Below, piece after piece: positions 5,252 to 5,844 of a DNA stretch of 5,844 nucleotides. The DNA comes from Sphingomonadales bacterium (GTDB taxonomy: Bacteria > Pseudomonadota > Alphaproteobacteria > Sphingomonadales > Sphingomonadaceae). The notes under the pieces were generated by a model. That model did no database searches. It had not been told where the DNA came from and saw nothing but the letters and a program-made list of their open reading frames with translations. The position numbers and the translations under genes were made by a program. Position 1 is the first letter of the stretch; each line of letters opens with the position of its first letter. The stretch lies in assembly GCA_017302775.1 (NCBI GenBank), contig JAFLDC010000187.1, positions 1 to 5,844 of the forward strand, in the 5' to 3' direction.

Positions 5252-5844
5252 ATGCCGATCAACCGTTTCTCTCGACTACTGGCCAGTAGCGCCATGTTCA
5301 GCCTGATGCTGAGCGGCTGCGGTGGTGGGGCGAGTGGCCCGCAACTGCCCTCGGCGTCTTATGTTGCGATGCAGGAAGGGCCGGGCGAAGACTATATCAT
5401 CGGCCCACTCGACGAGTTGACGATTTTCGTCTGGCGCAATCCGGAGCTCGGGGCGAAGGTGCAGGTCCGGCCTGACGGACGGATCACGACTCCGCTCATC
5501 ACTGACATGCCCGCCGTGGGCAAAACGCCCAAGATGCTGGCCGACGATCTGACCCTTCAGCTCTCTCAATACATCCAGGATCCGCTGGTGTCGGTGATCG
5601 TCAACAAATTCTCGGGCACATACAGCCAGCAGGTCCGCATCGTTGGGGCTACAGAAAAGCCCGCGGCAGTGCCTTACCGAGCCAATATGACGCTGCTTGA
5701 CGCGATGATCGCGGTTGGCGGCCTCAGCGAATATGCCGCTGGCAACCGGGCCAAGCTGATCCGGTTCGACAAGGCCAGCGGAACTCAAAAGGAGTATTCG
5801 ATCCGCCTCGGCGATCTGCTCAAAAAAGGCGACAGCAAGGCTAA
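5252..5844 (+). CDS. XrtA/PEP-CTERM system exopolysaccharide export lipoprotein (Wza-type, partial, 3' end beyond right edge)
   Basis: This is the first 197 residues of an outer-membrane polysaccharide export protein, still open at the right edge. A basic start (MPINRFSR) leads into a hydrophobic segment and the lipobox LSGC, so Cys23 should be the lipidated first residue of the mature protein. Residues 48-117 (YIIGPLDELTIFVWRNPEL and on to QDPLVSVIV) form the polysaccharide export domain. An SLBB-type domain begins at about 128 (VRIVGATEKPAAVPY) and continues through LLDAMIAVGGLSEYAAGN. The protein would sit in the periplasm and outer membrane as a ring channel, working with a Wzc-like inner-membrane protein expected downstream. 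The start codon is supported by AAGGGA 7 bases upstream. It lies behind a likely terminator and a 145-base leader, so it probably opens a separate export/assembly operon. The XrtA-specific subgroup is inferred mainly from the neighbours. Confidence 0.93.
   Translation, partial: MPINRFSRLLASSAMFSLMLSGCGGGASGPQLPSASYVAMQEGPGEDYIIGPLDELTIFVWRNPELGAKVQVRPDGRITTPLITDMPAVGKTPKMLADDLTLQLSQYIQDPLVSVIVNKFSGTYSQQVRIVGATEKPAAVPYRANMTLLDAMIAVGGLSEYAAGNRAKLIRFDKASGTQKEYSIRLGDLLKKGDSKA

Noticed and set aside
5276..5788. Minus-strand open frame of 170 codons inside the export gene
   Set aside because: The plus strand encodes a clear lipoprotein with export and SLBB domains; the opposite frame is rich in His, Arg and Asp with no motif.

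Overview
The window reads as a piece of an exosortase A (XrtA)/PEP-CTERM exopolysaccharide locus from an alphaproteobacterium, most likely a sphingomonad (Novosphingobium, Erythrobacter or a relative). The evidence is the high GC content, the frequent GTG starts and overlapping stop/start pairs, and a gene set (two XrtA-associated hydrolases, acyl carrier protein, FemAB/BioF2-like GNAT protein, XrtA-type AMP ligase, XrtA-type PLP decarboxylase, Wza-type export lipoprotein) that I know mainly from such loci. The genus is inferred from protein likeness remembered, not from a search.

Layout. Positions 1-2304 hold a leftward operon, read from about 2304 down to 1: GNAT/FemAB-like acyltransferase, then a small acyl carrier protein after a 14-bp gap, then hydrolase 2 and hydrolase 1, the last two joined by GTGA stop/start overlaps. 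Hydrolase 1 runs off the left edge. Positions 2325-5074 hold a rightward operon: AMP-forming acyl-CoA ligase and PLP-dependent decarboxylase, joined by an ATGA overlap. The two operons diverge from a gap of only about 20 bp in which their ribosome binding sites lie side by side. A hairpin pair at 5074-5106 probably ends the rightward operon. A 145-bp leader follows, and from 5252 a new gene begins: the lipoprotein polysaccharide export protein, cut by the right edge and probably the first gene of the export/assembly operon.

How the genes may work together. The export lipoprotein belongs to the outer-membrane channel for the polysaccharide. The six other proteins look cytoplasmic and form a small biosynthetic set: an adenylating enzyme, a carrier with a phosphopantetheine serine, a PLP amino-acid decarboxylase, an acyltransferase-fold protein and two alpha/beta-hydrolase-like proteins. 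A reasonable but unproven reading is that the decarboxylase makes an amine, the ligase activates an acid onto CoA or the carrier, and the GNAT protein joins them, giving a small molecule or substituent used with the polysaccharide or PEP-CTERM surface system. To my knowledge the product of this conserved set is not known, and this is the most interesting open question in the window. The exosortase, PEP-CTERM substrates and glycosyltransferases are not in the window. Apart from the 177-bp gap at 5075-5251, there is essentially no non-coding DNA. I saw no tRNA, rRNA, CRISPR array or insertion sequence.
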